Shown one piece after another: positions 1-8,851 of a DNA stretch of 47,252 bases. Position 1 is the first letter of the stretch, and each line of letters opens with the position of its first letter. Origin of the DNA: Flavonifractor sp. An112 (GTDB taxonomy: Bacteria > Bacillota > Clostridia > Oscillospirales > Oscillospiraceae); assembly GCF_002161085.1 (NCBI RefSeq), contig NZ_NFLU01000018.1, positions 1 through 47,252 on the forward strand, in the 5' to 3' direction. The notes below the pieces were generated by a model, which saw only the letters and a list, made by a program, of their open reading frames with translations, had not been told where the DNA came from and did not search any database. The position numbers and the translations under genes were made by a program.

Positions 1-1218
1 CCCGTCAACCCCGCCCCTCTGGATCAGGCCCAGCGCCAGGAACGGGCTGCGGTACTGGCGGCAGGGACCGCCAAGCGGCAGGCGCGGATGGCGGGCTATT
101 GGGATGAGGAGAAGGCCCAAAACTACCCCCAGCAGCGGGAGCTGCTTCAAAAGGCCCGGGGCAATTTTGGGGAGATCTATGCCTTTCTCAGCAGGGATCA
201 TGACCCGCTGCGCCCCGCTCTCCTCTCCTCCCTGTCCGACAAGGACCTGCGGGATGTGACGGCAGACCTGCTGGAGGTCCATTTGCAGCGGGCCCGGCCC
301 TGGGCGGACCGGTACCCGGCGGAGGTGTTCCGGCGGTTTGTGCTCTGCCCCCGGGTGGCCTTTGAGCGTCTCACCGACTGGTCCATCCCCCAGCCCGGCG
401 TGGTGGGTGAGGTCATTGCCCTGCGGCAGCAGGGGGTGCCTGCCCTGCTGCGCCCCCTGGACGGGGCGGTGCTGGTGTGGCAAAACGGGAAATTTGTCCC
501 CAAGGAGCCGGAGGAATGTGGAAAAGTCACCTTCCGGAAGGCCCCGGTGGAGCGCTTTCTCTACCGGCAGAACTGGTCGCTGGACTTCTGGACGGGGGAA
601 ATGTGGAAACCCCTCAGGCTGACCGACCGGGCCTGGCACAAAAACAAGCTGAATGTCACCCTGCCCGCCGGACGCTACCGGGTGCTCACCGCCCTGCGGC
701 TGCCGGCGGGGGACCAGTTTGCAAGCCGCCTGGAGTTCACCCTGGAGGCGGAGCAGGAACAGGAAATCCCGCTGGTGCTGCGGGACTGCTCGGTGGACGA
801 CCTCATCTCCCCCCGGGACCTGCCTCTGGCGGAGCTGGCCGGAGCCCATGAAAAAGCCGCCCTCCTCCTCTGGCTGGAGGAGGGGGCGGAACCCACGGAA
901 CATATTTTAAATGAACTCTCCGCCGCCCTGCCCGCATTTCAGGCCCTGGACGGGGACGTGGTCTTTTTCCTGCGGCGGCCCGGCGCGGAACAGCAGGCCA
1001 CCCTGGCGGGGCTGCTGGACAAATGGCCCCAGGTACAGCTGGTCTATTCCGAGTGGGGCTATCAGGTGGAGACGGTGGCCCGCCATCTGGGTCTGGACCC
1101 GGACAAGCCGCCTCTGGCGGTGGTACGGGACCAGGAGGGCCGGGCGGCTTACGCCTGCTGCGGCTACCAGGTGGGGGCGGCGGACCTGCTGCGGCGGGTG
1201 CTGGAGCAGCTGGTGTAA
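1..1218 (+). CDS. Transglutaminase-like protein, C-terminal part (5' end outside window)
   Basis: The reading frame is open from base 1, so this is the 3' part of a longer gene; an internal ATG at 88 has no ribosome site and is unlikely to be the start. No transglutaminase catalytic triad is visible. The assignment rests on the tail, which has a beta-rich segment (motif LPAGRYRVLTALRLPAGDQ, about residue 195 from the ATG) like the domain that follows the transglutaminase core in large clostridial proteins of that family. The last 120 residues look thioredoxin-like but lack a CxxC pair. The stop codon lies 1 bp from the stop of the convergent nitroreductase gene, with no terminator between. 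The family call is from memory of such tails; the coding call is firm. Confidence 0.6.
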   Translation, partial: PVNPAPLDQAQRQERAAVLAAGTAKRQARMAGYWDEEKAQNYPQQRELLQKARGNFGEIYAFLSRDHDPLRPALLSSLSDKDLRDVTADLLEVHLQRARPWADRYPAEVFRRFVLCPRVAFERLTDWSIPQPGVVGEVIALRQQGVPALLRPLDGAVLVWQNGKFVPKEPEECGKVTFRKAPVERFLYRQNWSLDFWTGEMWKPLRLTDRAWHKNKLNVTLPAGRYRVLTALRLPAGDQFASRLEFTLEAEQEQEIPLVLRDCSVDDLISPRDLPLAELAGAHEKAALLLWLEEGAEPTEHILNELSAALPAFQALDGDVVFFLRRPGAEQQATLAGLLDKWPQVQLVYSEWGYQVETVARHLGLDPDKPPLAVVRDQEGRAAYACCGYQVGAADLLRRVLEQLV

Positions 1219-1219
1219 G

Positions 1220-1948
1220 TTACTCCTTAAAGTTCTTCAGATACTCCTCCACCGACCGGGTCATCTCCCGGGAGAAGTCGGAGTTGTACTTTCGGTCGCA
1301 AAAGGCTTTCAGCCAGTCAGCATAGGGCCGCTGGCCCGCGTTATCAGCCAGCATCCGCTCCAGCTCCCCGGCGTTCATCCGGCGATAGCCGTTTTCATGA
1401 ACCATGTAGGGCAGGGCCCGGCGGCGGGGCTTCTCCCGGCTCTGCTGCTGGGCGGTGGGGTAGCCGAACACCACCATGGCCGCGGGGAACACATAGTCCG
1501 GCAGGTTGAGCAGCTGCCGGTGGGTCTCGCACTGCTCCATCACGTCCCCGATGTAGCAGGAGCCGATGCCCAGGCTCCAGGCAGCGGTAACGGCGTTCTG
1601 GGCGGCGATGTTGGCATCGGAGCAGGCCAGCAGCAGGTCTCCCACCCCCGGCTTCCGGGGCTGGCAGCCGCCAGCGTCAAAGGCGTCGTACCACTTCTGA
1701 CAGTCGGCGCAGAAGATGAGCACCAGAGGCGCCTGGGCGATAAAGGGCTGGTGGTCGCAGGTCTCCGCCAGGGTATCCTTCAGCTTCTGGTCGGTAATGT
1801 CCAGAATGGTGTACAGCTGCTGGTTGCCCGCCGTGGGGGCGGCGCAGGCGGCCTCCAGGATGGCCCGCTTGTCGTCGGGGGCAATGGGCTTTTCCAGATA
1901 GGCCCGCACCGATTTGCGGTCCCGAAGCTGATGCAAAACGTCATTCAT
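1220..1948 (-). CDS. Nitroreductase family protein (NfsA/FRP-like)
   Basis: Encodes 242 aa. The N-terminus carries the nitroreductase signature RDRKSVRAYLEKPI (about residues 9-22), followed by PTAGNQQ and a central IGSCYIGD segment, as in FMN-dependent NAD(P)H nitro/flavin reductases. A basic RREKP-like C-terminal half fits the NfsA/FRP branch. The start is the ATG at 1948, preceded by AGGAGG eight bases upstream; the frame stays open far beyond it into the pseudouridine synthase gene on the other strand, but that part is shadow. It probably reduces nitroaromatics or quinones in the cytoplasm; the substrate is unknown. It is divergent from the rluA-like gene with only 30 bp between, so the promoters must overlap or sit inside the genes. 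Confidence 0.85.
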   Translation of the reverse strand: MNDVLHQLRDRKSVRAYLEKPIAPDDKRAILEAACAAPTAGNQQLYTILDITDQKLKDTLAETCDHQPFIAQAPLVLIFCADCQKWYDAFDAGGCQPRKPGVGDLLLACSDANIAAQNAVTAAWSLGIGSCYIGDVMEQCETHRQLLNLPDYVFPAAMVVFGYPTAQQQSREKPRRRALPYMVHENGYRRMNAGELERMLADNAGQRPYADWLKAFCDRKYNSDFSREMTRSVEEYLKNFKE

Positions 1949-1978
1949 TGACAAAACCTCCTGAATGGATGTGAAAAT

Positions 1979-2836
1979 ATGCAAGAAAAACGCTATTCCG
2001 TAGACGAGCAGGACACCCTGCTCCCCTTCCTGCTGGCCCATGTGACCGGCAAAAGCCGCAACAGCGTCAAGTCCCTGCTCACCCGGGGCCAGGTCCAGGT
2101 GGACGGCAAGACCGTCACCCGCCACGACCATCCTCTCTTGCCGGGGCAGACGGTGGTGGTGCTTCCTCAGGGCGCGGGAGACAAAAAGGCCCCCTTCCCC
2201 ATCCTCTACGAGGACGGCAGGCTGCTGGTCATCGAAAAACCCGCCGGTCTGCTGAGCATGGCCACCGACAAGGAGAAGGTGCGCACCGCCTACCACATGG
2301 CCACCGACTACGTCCGCAAGGCCGATCCCCGGAACCGGATCTTCATTGTCCACCGGCTGGACCGGGCCACCTCCGGCGTGCTCCTCTTCGCCAAGGACGA
2401 GGGGACCAAGCGGGCCTTCCAGGACAACTGGGACAAGCTGGTGGGCCGCCGGGGCTATCTGGCGGTGGTGGAGGGCAGGCCTCCGAAGGACTCGGATACC
2501 ATCCGTACCCTGCTGCGGGAGAACGCCGCCCACAAGGTATACTCGGTGCGCTCCGGCGGTAAGGAAGCGATAACCCATTATACCATGGTCAGCGCCGGAA
2601 AGGAATACGCCCTTCTGGAGATCGATCTGGACACCGGCCGGAAAAACCAGATCCGGGCCCACCTCAGCGAGCTGGGCTGTCCGGTAGCCGGAGACCGGGA
2701 CTACGGAGCCGCCACCGATCCTCTGGGTCGGCTGTGCCTCCACGCCCATGAGCTGGTACTCACCGACCCCTTCACCGGGGAGGAGCGCATCTTCCGGGCG
2801 GAGGCCCCCGCCGGGTTCCGGAAACTGACCCGGTAA
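1979..2836 (+). CDS. RluA family pseudouridine synthase with S4 domain
   Basis: Encodes 285 aa. An S4-type RNA-binding segment (VKSLLTRGQVQVDGKTV, about residues 28-45) precedes the catalytic domain. The RluA motif HRLDRATSGVLLFAK (about residues 124-138) holds the catalytic aspartate, and the late GRKNQIRAHL motif is also present. It would isomerise uridine to pseudouridine in rRNA or tRNA; the exact position cannot be read from sequence. The start ATG has only a weak ribosome site, GGATG, close by. It ends 3 bp from the stop of the convergent lipoprotein gene. Confidence 0.92.
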   Translation: MQEKRYSVDEQDTLLPFLLAHVTGKSRNSVKSLLTRGQVQVDGKTVTRHDHPLLPGQTVVVLPQGAGDKKAPFPILYEDGRLLVIEKPAGLLSMATDKEKVRTAYHMATDYVRKADPRNRIFIVHRLDRATSGVLLFAKDEGTKRAFQDNWDKLVGRRGYLAVVEGRPPKDSDTIRTLLRENAAHKVYSVRSGGKEAITHYTMVSAGKEYALLEIDLDTGRKNQIRAHLSELGCPVAGDRDYGAATDPLGRLCLHAHELVLTDPFTGEERIFRAEAPAGFRKLTR

Positions 2837-2839
2837 AAC

Positions 2840-3847
2840 TTACAGCCCCAGTTTGGCCCGGGCCTGGTCCCGGAAGGCCACCAGTTCCGGATAGTCGTAG
2901 AAAAAGTTCTGCTTCTGCTCCCACACCGACGTTCCGGTGGGCTTATCGTAGAGCACAAAGTAGGAGAAGCACTCGGCAATGTCCTCGGAGGGGCTGGTGG
3001 CGGCGTAGCTGGTGATAAAGTCGTCCTCATGCCGCAGATAGAAGTTGATGCTCTCCGGGTCAGCCAGCCGGTCATCCAGATAGTCCTTCCAGAAGCGCTG
3101 GTAGAAGGCATTGAGGTAGGAGTCCGGGTTGCTTACCAGGTCGTTCTCCCCGTAGCAGTCGTAGCGCTTGGGCGCGCCGTAGGTCACCTGCTTGTCGTTC
3201 AGGGTCAGATAATGGGCGTACTCATGGTATACCGTCTCGGTAAATTCCTCCGGGTCTTCGGTGTCCTGGGCGTCCACTGCCAGCTCCCACTGAACGCCCT
3301 CCTCATCCGCCGGCACCACATAGGCCAGGATGTTGTCCGGCCCGTCGGTAAAGACGGTAAAGTGTTGAAAGGCATCCAGGCTGCCCTCGGGCAGCAGGGC
3401 CCGCACCTGGTCCCACAGGGGCCGGTAGCTGTCCTCCCCCTCCACCGGGGTCAGTCCGCCGTCGGCGCCGATGTCGTACCGGGCCAGGGCGGGAGGGTCC
3501 TCCTCGCCCTCCGGGGCCTCCGGCTCCTCCAGATAGCGCTGGGTGTAGTCCTCATACAGCTGGTTGAGCTGGCCCACCAGCTCCTCCTCCTGGGGGAAGA
3601 GGGCCCACCGGCCGGTCTGGGCCCGGGTCTGCCGCAGGGGCACCAGCTGCTCCAGCAGGTCCAGGACCTGAGTCCGCTCCTGGTCGGTCAGTCTCTGTTC
3701 CAGCTGCCCCAGTTGAACGGAAGCCAGCCGAGCGGCCTCAGCCCGGACCTTCGGGTCAACGGCGGGGGCTGCCCCGGGTTTGGCACAGGCCGACAGGATC
3801 AATATTGGAAGCAAAAGCAGCGGTAATTGGCGGTTGGATCGCTTCAT
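2840..3847 (-). CDS. Lipoprotein with HExxH zincin-like motif
   Basis: Encodes 335 aa. The N-terminus is a lipoprotein signal: basic MKRSNRQ, a leucine-rich core and lipobox LSAC, so the mature protein should be anchored outside the membrane. Around residue 207 it has VYHEYAHYL, an HExxH motif typical of zinc metallopeptidases. The preceding half is Glu/Gln-rich and probably helical. The start is set at the second in-frame candidate (ATG, 3847), because the GAGG ribosome site lies just upstream of it and overlaps the GTG at 3856. The family is not recognised further; a peptidase role is inferred from the motif only. Convergent with the pseudouridine synthase gene. Confidence 0.8.
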   Translation of the reverse strand: MKRSNRQLPLLLLPILILSACAKPGAAPAVDPKVRAEAARLASVQLGQLEQRLTDQERTQVLDLLEQLVPLRQTRAQTGRWALFPQEEELVGQLNQLYEDYTQRYLEEPEAPEGEEDPPALARYDIGADGGLTPVEGEDSYRPLWDQVRALLPEGSLDAFQHFTVFTDGPDNILAYVVPADEEGVQWELAVDAQDTEDPEEFTETVYHEYAHYLTLNDKQVTYGAPKRYDCYGENDLVSNPDSYLNAFYQRFWKDYLDDRLADPESINFYLRHEDDFITSYAATSPSEDIAECFSYFVLYDKPTGTSVWEQKQNFFYDYPELVAFRDQARAKLGL

Positions 3848-3971
3848 GGGAAACACCTCGTTTTCTCAGCCCGTAGGGCTGGCATAATGGGGCGATTGTA
3901 CCACAGCGGCCCGGCCAGGGGAAGAAAGCTAAACAAATCTATAGGAAAACGTCATATGTTTCCAAGAAAGC

Positions 3972-4008
3972 GGCAGAGAGGCGGGTCCAGGGGTCCCGCC
4001 TCTCTGCC
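3972..4008 (-). terminator. Terminator after ilvE
   Basis: A perfect hairpin with a 13-14 bp GC-rich stem (GCAGAGAGGCGGG pairing with CCCGCCTCTCTGC) and a 9-nt loop. On the minus strand it lies about 36 bp beyond the ilvE stop and is followed by a pyrimidine-rich CTTTCTT run. Confidence 0.8.
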
Positions 4009-4043
4009 TGGGAAGGTATAGGAAGGTAAAGAAGAAATCAGGA

Positions 4044-5108
4044 TTACAGCTTGACCACCCAGCCATAGGGATCGGGCTGGGTCCCCCACTGGATACCGGT
4101 GAGGGTGTCATACAGCTTCTGGGCCAGGGGGCCGATCTTGCCGCCATTGACCACAACGTGCTTGTCCTCCCAGCCCATCTCGCCGATGGGAGAGATGACA
4201 GCAGCGGTACCGGTGCCCCAGGCCTCCTTCAGGGTGCCGTTGGCGCCCGCCTCGAAGAGCTCCTCCGCGGTGATGAGCCGCTCCTCCACCTTCAGGCCCC
4301 AGCTCTTGAGCAGTTCAATGCAGGACTTGCGGGTGATGCCGGGCAGCACGGAGCCGGTGAGCATGGGGGTGACCACCGTGTCCCCGATCTGGAACATGAC
4401 GTTCATGGAGCCCACTTCTTCAATATACTTGCGGTGTACGCCGTCCAGCCACAGCACCTGGGCGTAGCCCTTCTGCTCGGCCCGCTCGCCGGCCCGGATG
4501 GAGGCGGCATAGTTGCCGCCGCACTTGGTGTAGCCGGTGCCGCCCTTGACGGCGCGGACATCCTCGCTCTCCACATAGATTTTCACCGGATTGATGCCTT
4601 CGGCATAGTAGGCTCCCACAGGGCAGGTGATGATGGCGAAGATATAATCATGGGCGGCGTGGACTCCCAGAGTGGGGGTAGTGGCGATGATGAAGGGGCG
4701 GATATACAGGGAGGTGCCGGGCTGATCGGGCACCCAGTCCGCCTCCAGCCGCACCAGCTGCTCAATGGCGGCCAGGGCGTCCTCCTCATCCAGGGGCGGG
4801 ATGCACATACGCTCACAGGAGGAGTTGATGCGCTTGATGTTCTCGGTGGGACGGAAGAGCTGAATGGTACCATCGGGAGAACGGTAGGCCTTCAGGCCCT
4901 CAAAGACCTCCTGGGCATAATGGAACACCATGGCGGAGGGGTCCAGGGCAATGGGGCCGTAGGGAACGATGCGCCCGTCGTGCCAGCCCTGGCCGGCGGT
5001 ATAGTCCATCAAAAACATATGGTCGGTAAAGGTTCTGCCAAACACCAGCGTGGAGGGATCGGGCTTGGGCTTGCCCACTGCGGCACGCTGAACAGGATAT
5101 TCCTTCAT
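4044..5108 (-). CDS. ilvE: Branched-chain amino acid aminotransferase
   Basis: Encodes 354 aa, the normal length for class IV PLP aminotransferases of the bacterial BCAT2-like type. Typical segments are visible: FGRTFTDHMF near the start, QEVFEGLKAYR (about residue 67), the lysine-bearing KCGGNYAAS segment (about residue 195) and TGTAAVISPIG near the C-terminus. It transfers amino groups between 2-oxoglutarate/glutamate and leucine, isoleucine or valine. The ATG at 5108 has AAGGAGG 11 bases upstream. It is transcribed alone, between a strong terminator and the divergent ychF gene. No T-box leader could be recognised in the 244-bp upstream region. Confidence 0.96.
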   Translation of the reverse strand: MKEYPVQRAAVGKPKPDPSTLVFGRTFTDHMFLMDYTAGQGWHDGRIVPYGPIALDPSAMVFHYAQEVFEGLKAYRSPDGTIQLFRPTENIKRINSSCERMCIPPLDEEDALAAIEQLVRLEADWVPDQPGTSLYIRPFIIATTPTLGVHAAHDYIFAIITCPVGAYYAEGINPVKIYVESEDVRAVKGGTGYTKCGGNYAASIRAGERAEQKGYAQVLWLDGVHRKYIEEVGSMNVMFQIGDTVVTPMLTGSVLPGITRKSCIELLKSWGLKVEERLITAEELFEAGANGTLKEAWGTGTAAVISPIGEMGWEDKHVVVNGGKIGPLAQKLYDTLTGIQWGTQPDPYGWVVKL

Positions 5109-5287
5109 CAGAATGGCCTCCTTGCAGTTTCATTGCTTGTATTCAGTATGACAGGGCAAAGAAAAAAAGAATGTAAACCGTGATACAATGCCGAAAATAT
5201 ACCGGCAGGTTTTCCTGTCTCCTTCTCCTGTATGGTAGCACAAACCGGCCGGAAAGGCAACCGGGGCAAGAGTTCCTGCCCCAGCAC

Positions 5288-5316
5288 TTGTAATTTGGCC
5301 GGGGATACGATATAAT
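5288..5316 (+). promoter_or_regulatory. Promoter of ychF
   Basis: TTGTAA (5288-5293), a 17-bp spacer and a consensus TATAAT (5311-5316), placed 36 bp before the ychF start codon. Confidence 0.8.
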
Positions 5317-5352
5317 ACTTGGGCTAATATGCCGAAAGAGGGTATTTAACCG

Positions 5353-6462
5353 ATGAAATTAGGTATCGTGGGCCTGCCCAACGTGGGCAAATCGACCCTT
5401 TTCAACGCCATCACCAATGCCGGTGCTGAGAGCGCCAACTACCCCTTCTGCACCATCGACCCCAACGTGGGCGTGGTGGCTGTGCCCGACGCTCGTCTGG
5501 ACGCGCTGACCGAGATGTACCACCCCAAAAAGACCACCCCCGCCGTGGTGGAGTTCGTGGACATCGCCGGTCTGGTCAAGGGCGCCAGCCAGGGCCAGGG
5601 TCTGGGCAACAAATTCCTGGCCAACATCCGGGAGTGCGACGCCATCGTCCATGTGGTGCGCTGCTTTGACGACGAGAACATCATGCACGTGGTGGCCGAC
5701 ACCAGCACCAACGTGCCGGTGGACCCCGCCGGGGATATCGGCGTCATCGACATCGAGCTCATCATGGCCGACGTGGAGATGGTAGAGCGCCGCATCGACA
5801 AGGCCCAGAAGGCCGCCAAGGGCGACAAGAAGTACCTGCGGGAGGTGGAGGTGTTCACCGCTCTGAAGGACTGGCTCAACGACGGCAACTCCGCCCGCTC
5901 CTTCGAGTGCGACGAGGACGACGCCGCCATCATCGCCACCGCCGAGCTGCTCTCCCTGAAGCCCATCATCTACGCCGCCAACCTGGACGAGGACGGCTTT
6001 GCCGACTGCCACAGCAACGCTTACTACAAGATCGTGGAGGATCTGGCCGCCAAGGAGGGCGCTCAGGTCATCCCCGTGTGTGCCAAGCTGGAGGCCGAGA
6101 TCGCCGAGCTGGACGCCGACGAGAAGAAGATGTTCCTGGACGACCTGGGCATCGCCGAGTCCGGCCTGGACCGGCTCATCAAGGCCAGCTACGCCCTGCT
6201 GGGTCTGATCTCCTTCCTCACCTCCGGCGAGGACGAGTGCCGTGCCTGGACCATCAAGAAGGGCACCAAGGCTCCCCAGGCTGCCGGTAAGATCCACACC
6301 GACTTTGAGCGTGGCTTCATCCGGGCCGAGGTGGTCAACTTTGACGACCTGATGGCCTGCGGCTCCATGAATGGCGCCAAGGAAAAGGGCCTGGTCCGGT
6401 CCGAGGGCAAGGAGTACGTCATGAAGGACGGCGATATCGTCCTCTTCCGCTTCAATGTTTAA
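5353..6462 (+). CDS. ychF: Redox-regulated ATPase YchF (Obg-family)
   Basis: Encodes 369 aa. The P-loop GLPNVGKST lies at residues 6-14, followed by the family hallmark NYPFCTIDPN (about residue 35) and DIAGLVKGAS (G3). The G4-equivalent reads NLDE rather than NKxD, which is the YchF feature that favours ATP over GTP. The C-terminal TGS-like domain (FLTSGEDECRAW onwards, about residue 290) is complete. It is a ribosome-associated ATPase linked to stress response. An AGAGGG ribosome site precedes the ATG. Monocistronic between its own promoter and terminator. Confidence 0.97.
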   Translation: MKLGIVGLPNVGKSTLFNAITNAGAESANYPFCTIDPNVGVVAVPDARLDALTEMYHPKKTTPAVVEFVDIAGLVKGASQGQGLGNKFLANIRECDAIVHVVRCFDDENIMHVVADTSTNVPVDPAGDIGVIDIELIMADVEMVERRIDKAQKAAKGDKKYLREVEVFTALKDWLNDGNSARSFECDEDDAAIIATAELLSLKPIIYAANLDEDGFADCHSNAYYKIVEDLAAKEGAQVIPVCAKLEAEIAELDADEKKMFLDDLGIAESGLDRLIKASYALLGLISFLTSGEDECRAWTIKKGTKAPQAAGKIHTDFERGFIRAEVVNFDDLMACGSMNGAKEKGLVRSEGKEYVMKDGDIVLFRFNV

Positions 6463-6503
6463 GCCCCCTTTTCCCCATATGCCGCCACAAGCAGTTTGAC
6501 AGC

Positions 6504-6545
6504 AAGGCCCCCTGATGCAGTGTCCTGCATCAGGGGGCCTTTTCT
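6504..6545 (+). terminator. Terminator after ychF
   Basis: AAGGCCCCCTGATGCA pairs perfectly with TGCATCAGGGGGCCTT (16 bp) and is followed by TTTTCTT. It lies between the convergent ychF and glgA genes and could also serve glgA, though the minus side lacks a U-run. Confidence 0.9.
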
Positions 6546-6579
6546 TATGGACCGGTTTCTATTTCTTCTTTTCAGAACT

Positions 6580-8583
6580 TTACCACTGAGTCAGTTCCAG
6601 GTACAGGTCCTTGTACTGGCGGGCAGACTTCTCCCAGGAGACGTCCTTGGCCATATCCCGCTGGACCACCTCGTCCCAATGGTAACGGTTGTTGAAGTAA
6701 AGCGACTTGGCCCGGTTGATGGCGTCCAGCAGCAGACCGGCGTCATACCGGTCAAAGGTGAAGCCGTTGCCCTCGCCATTGAACTCGTTGTAGGGCTCTA
6801 CGGTATCCTTCAGTCCGCCGGTCTCACGAACGATGGGCAGGGTGCCATAGTGCATGGCGTTGAGTTGGGTCAGACCGCAGGGCTCAAAGCGGGAGGGCAC
6901 CAGCAGGGCGTCCGCACCGGCATAAATACGGTGGGCTCTCCCCTCGTCATACTGGATGCAGGCGCTAAAGGTGCCCTTGTAGCTCCCTTCATAGGCCCGG
7001 AAGGCGTCCTCATACTGTTTGTCACCAGTACCCAGCACCACCACCTGGGTGTTGCCGTCCAGTACCTGGGGAACGATGGCGTTGACCAGATCCAGGCCCT
7101 TCTGGTTGGTGAGCCGGGAAATCAGTCCAATGACAAATTTGCCGGTGTCCTGCTCCAGGCCCAGTTCCTTCTGGAGGGCCAGCTTGTTGGCCATCTTGTG
7201 GTCAAGCACGTTGCCCAGACTGTAGTTTTCCGCCAGGGCGGGGTCGGTCTCCGGGTTCCACATACCGTAGTCAATACCGTTGACAATGCCCCGGAGCTTG
7301 TGGCTGTGATAGCGCAGGTGATCCTCCAGCCGCTCGCCGTACTCACTGGTCTGGATCTCCCAGGCGTAGGTACCGCTGACGGTGGTGATCCGGTCGGCGT
7401 AGGCCAGGCCGCCTTTTAGCATATTGGCCTCCACCCAGTCCTGCTTCAACGCGCCCATGCCGAAGGCCTCGTCAGGCAGACCAGACCAGTACTTGATGGT
7501 GGGGATATTGTACACGCCCTGGAAGCGGAGGTTGTGGATGGTGATTACCGATCTGGCCCGGCCCACCGGGGAATCCTTGAACAGGGTACGCAGATACACC
7601 GGCACCAGAGCCGCCTGCCAGTCGTGGCAGTGGACCACGTCGGGAATCCAGTTCATGTAGTTCAGGGCAGCCAGGGCGGCCTTGCTGAAAAAGCAGTACT
7701 TGGGGATATCGTCCACCAGATTGGTATAGGGATTGCCCCAGGAGAAGAACTCCTCGTTGTCAATGAAGTCGTACACCACGCCGTCCCAGATGTACTCCAT
7801 GATCCCCACATAGTAGCTGCGGCCGGTGTTGCCCAGGTCCATGTAGAATTCGCCGCGGTAGATCATCTTGTTCTGATACTCCTGGGGAATGCAGGCATAG
7901 CGGGGCAGGATCACCCGGACGTCACAGTTCAGCCGGGCCAGCTCCCGGGGCAGGGCGTACATCACATCTCCCAGACCGCCTGTCTTTACAAAGGGATGGC
8001 ACTCCGAGCCGATGAAGGCCACGCTCCGGCGGGGCAGGTTGGGCTCTTCCATCACCGGGGCAGGCTCCGCCACCGCAGGGGTGCTTTCCGGCTCGACCAC
8101 AGGAGCCTTTGCCTTCCGCTTGTCGGCAGAGGCGGCCTTCTTCTTGGTAGCCGCCGTCTTTTTGGCGGGTTCGGCCTTTTTCGCGGTGGAGGCCGTCTTT
8201 TTAGCAGGCTCCGCTTTTTTCGCGGTGGGGGCTGCCTTTTTGGCAGGCTCGGCTTCCTTCGCGGCAGGAGCCGCCTTCTTGGCAGGCTCAGCTTCCTTTG
8301 CCACGGGGGCCGTCTTCTTGGCAGGCTCAGTTTCCTTCGTGGCAGGGGCCGCCTTTTTGACAGGCTCGGCTTCTTTGGCGGCAGGGGCCGCCTTTGGGGC
8401 GGGCTCAGCCTCTTTCGCGGCAGGAGCCGTCTTTTTCTTTGCGGCGGCTGTCTTTTCCGGGGCAGGCGCAGCCTCCTTCGCAGTGGAGGCGGGGCTTACT
8501 GCGGCGGGAATCTCCTTTTCCACAGGCTTCTTTTCAGCCGCAGCCTTTTTTACGTTCGCGGAGTCCGATTTTTCCCGTGCCAT
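6580..8583 (-). CDS. glgA: Glycogen synthase with Ala/Lys-rich N-terminal extension
   Basis: Encodes 667 aa. The catalytic part (about residue 184 to the end) is a GT5 starch/glycogen synthase. It has the ADP-glucose-binding KTGGLGDV motif (about residue 198), HCHDWQ in the middle and the C-terminal PSRFEPCGLTQL motif. The first about 180 residues are a low-complexity tail of repeated AKKAAPAAKEAEPAKK-type units, rich in Ala, Lys, Glu and Pro; ordinary GlgA begins directly at the catalytic domain. The start is ATG 8583, preceded by GGGAG; the frame continues upstream to 8796 without a ribosome site, and that part is not counted. The enzyme extends alpha-1,4-glucan from ADP-glucose. No other glycogen genes are nearby. 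Confidence 0.93.
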   Translation of the reverse strand: MAREKSDSANVKKAAAEKKPVEKEIPAAVSPASTAKEAAPAPEKTAAAKKKTAPAAKEAEPAPKAAPAAKEAEPVKKAAPATKETEPAKKTAPVAKEAEPAKKAAPAAKEAEPAKKAAPTAKKAEPAKKTASTAKKAEPAKKTAATKKKAASADKRKAKAPVVEPESTPAVAEPAPVMEEPNLPRRSVAFIGSECHPFVKTGGLGDVMYALPRELARLNCDVRVILPRYACIPQEYQNKMIYRGEFYMDLGNTGRSYYVGIMEYIWDGVVYDFIDNEEFFSWGNPYTNLVDDIPKYCFFSKAALAALNYMNWIPDVVHCHDWQAALVPVYLRTLFKDSPVGRARSVITIHNLRFQGVYNIPTIKYWSGLPDEAFGMGALKQDWVEANMLKGGLAYADRITTVSGTYAWEIQTSEYGERLEDHLRYHSHKLRGIVNGIDYGMWNPETDPALAENYSLGNVLDHKMANKLALQKELGLEQDTGKFVIGLISRLTNQKGLDLVNAIVPQVLDGNTQVVVLGTGDKQYEDAFRAYEGSYKGTFSACIQYDEGRAHRIYAGADALLVPSRFEPCGLTQLNAMHYGTLPIVRETGGLKDTVEPYNEFNGEGNGFTFDRYDAGLLLDAINRAKSLYFNNRYHWDEVVQRDMAKDVSWEKSARQYKDLYLELTQW
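7990..8583 (-). repeat. Degenerate tandem repeat coding the GlgA N-terminal tail
   Basis: Within the 5' part of glgA, mainly 8100-8450, units of about 36-39 bp are repeated. Each encodes a variant of PAKKAAPAAKEAE. Variation is mostly at third positions and in Pro/Thr/Val choices, so the array is old enough to have diverged but still in frame. Copy number is probably unstable between strains. Confidence 0.75.
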
Positions 8584-8806
8584 TCTAATTCTCCCTTTCA
8601 CATATGATCCGAATGACAAAGCCCCTGCCACTTCAGAGATCTGCGTGCTCAATGCAGAGGCAAAATTTGCTGACGCTAAAAATATAACACATCTACGCTC
8701 ATTTTTACAGTCCTTTTTGGTATATCCCAGCTGCAAATCCATAATTTTACTAAAGCATGATACATCTGAGTGGATTGTTCCAGTTTTTTGCTTCACAGGG
8801 CAGAAT
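8584..8806. other. Leader region upstream of glgA, no gene seen
   Basis: AT-rich compared with the flanks. It should hold the glgA promoter: a weak minus-strand candidate is TGTAAA, 16 bp, TTATAT around 8685-8712. No hairpin or small gene is supported here. Confidence 0.4.
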
Positions 8807-8842
8807 AAAAAGACCCCCGGGCTGTTGCCCGGGGGTCTTTTT
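8807..8842. terminator. Bidirectional terminator
   Basis: AAAAAGACCCCCGGGC pairs with GCCCGGGGGTCTTTTT around a short TGTT loop, with A and T runs on both sides, so it can work on both strands. On the minus strand it directly follows the second, broken copy of the pyruvate oxidoreductase gene tail and may be that gene's original terminator. Confidence 0.85.
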
Positions 8843-8851
8843 GGTGATCAA

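Noticed and set aside
5109-5287. A T-box or other amino acid riboswitch before ilvE
   Set aside because: No T-box sequence or terminator/antiterminator pair could be seen in the leader.
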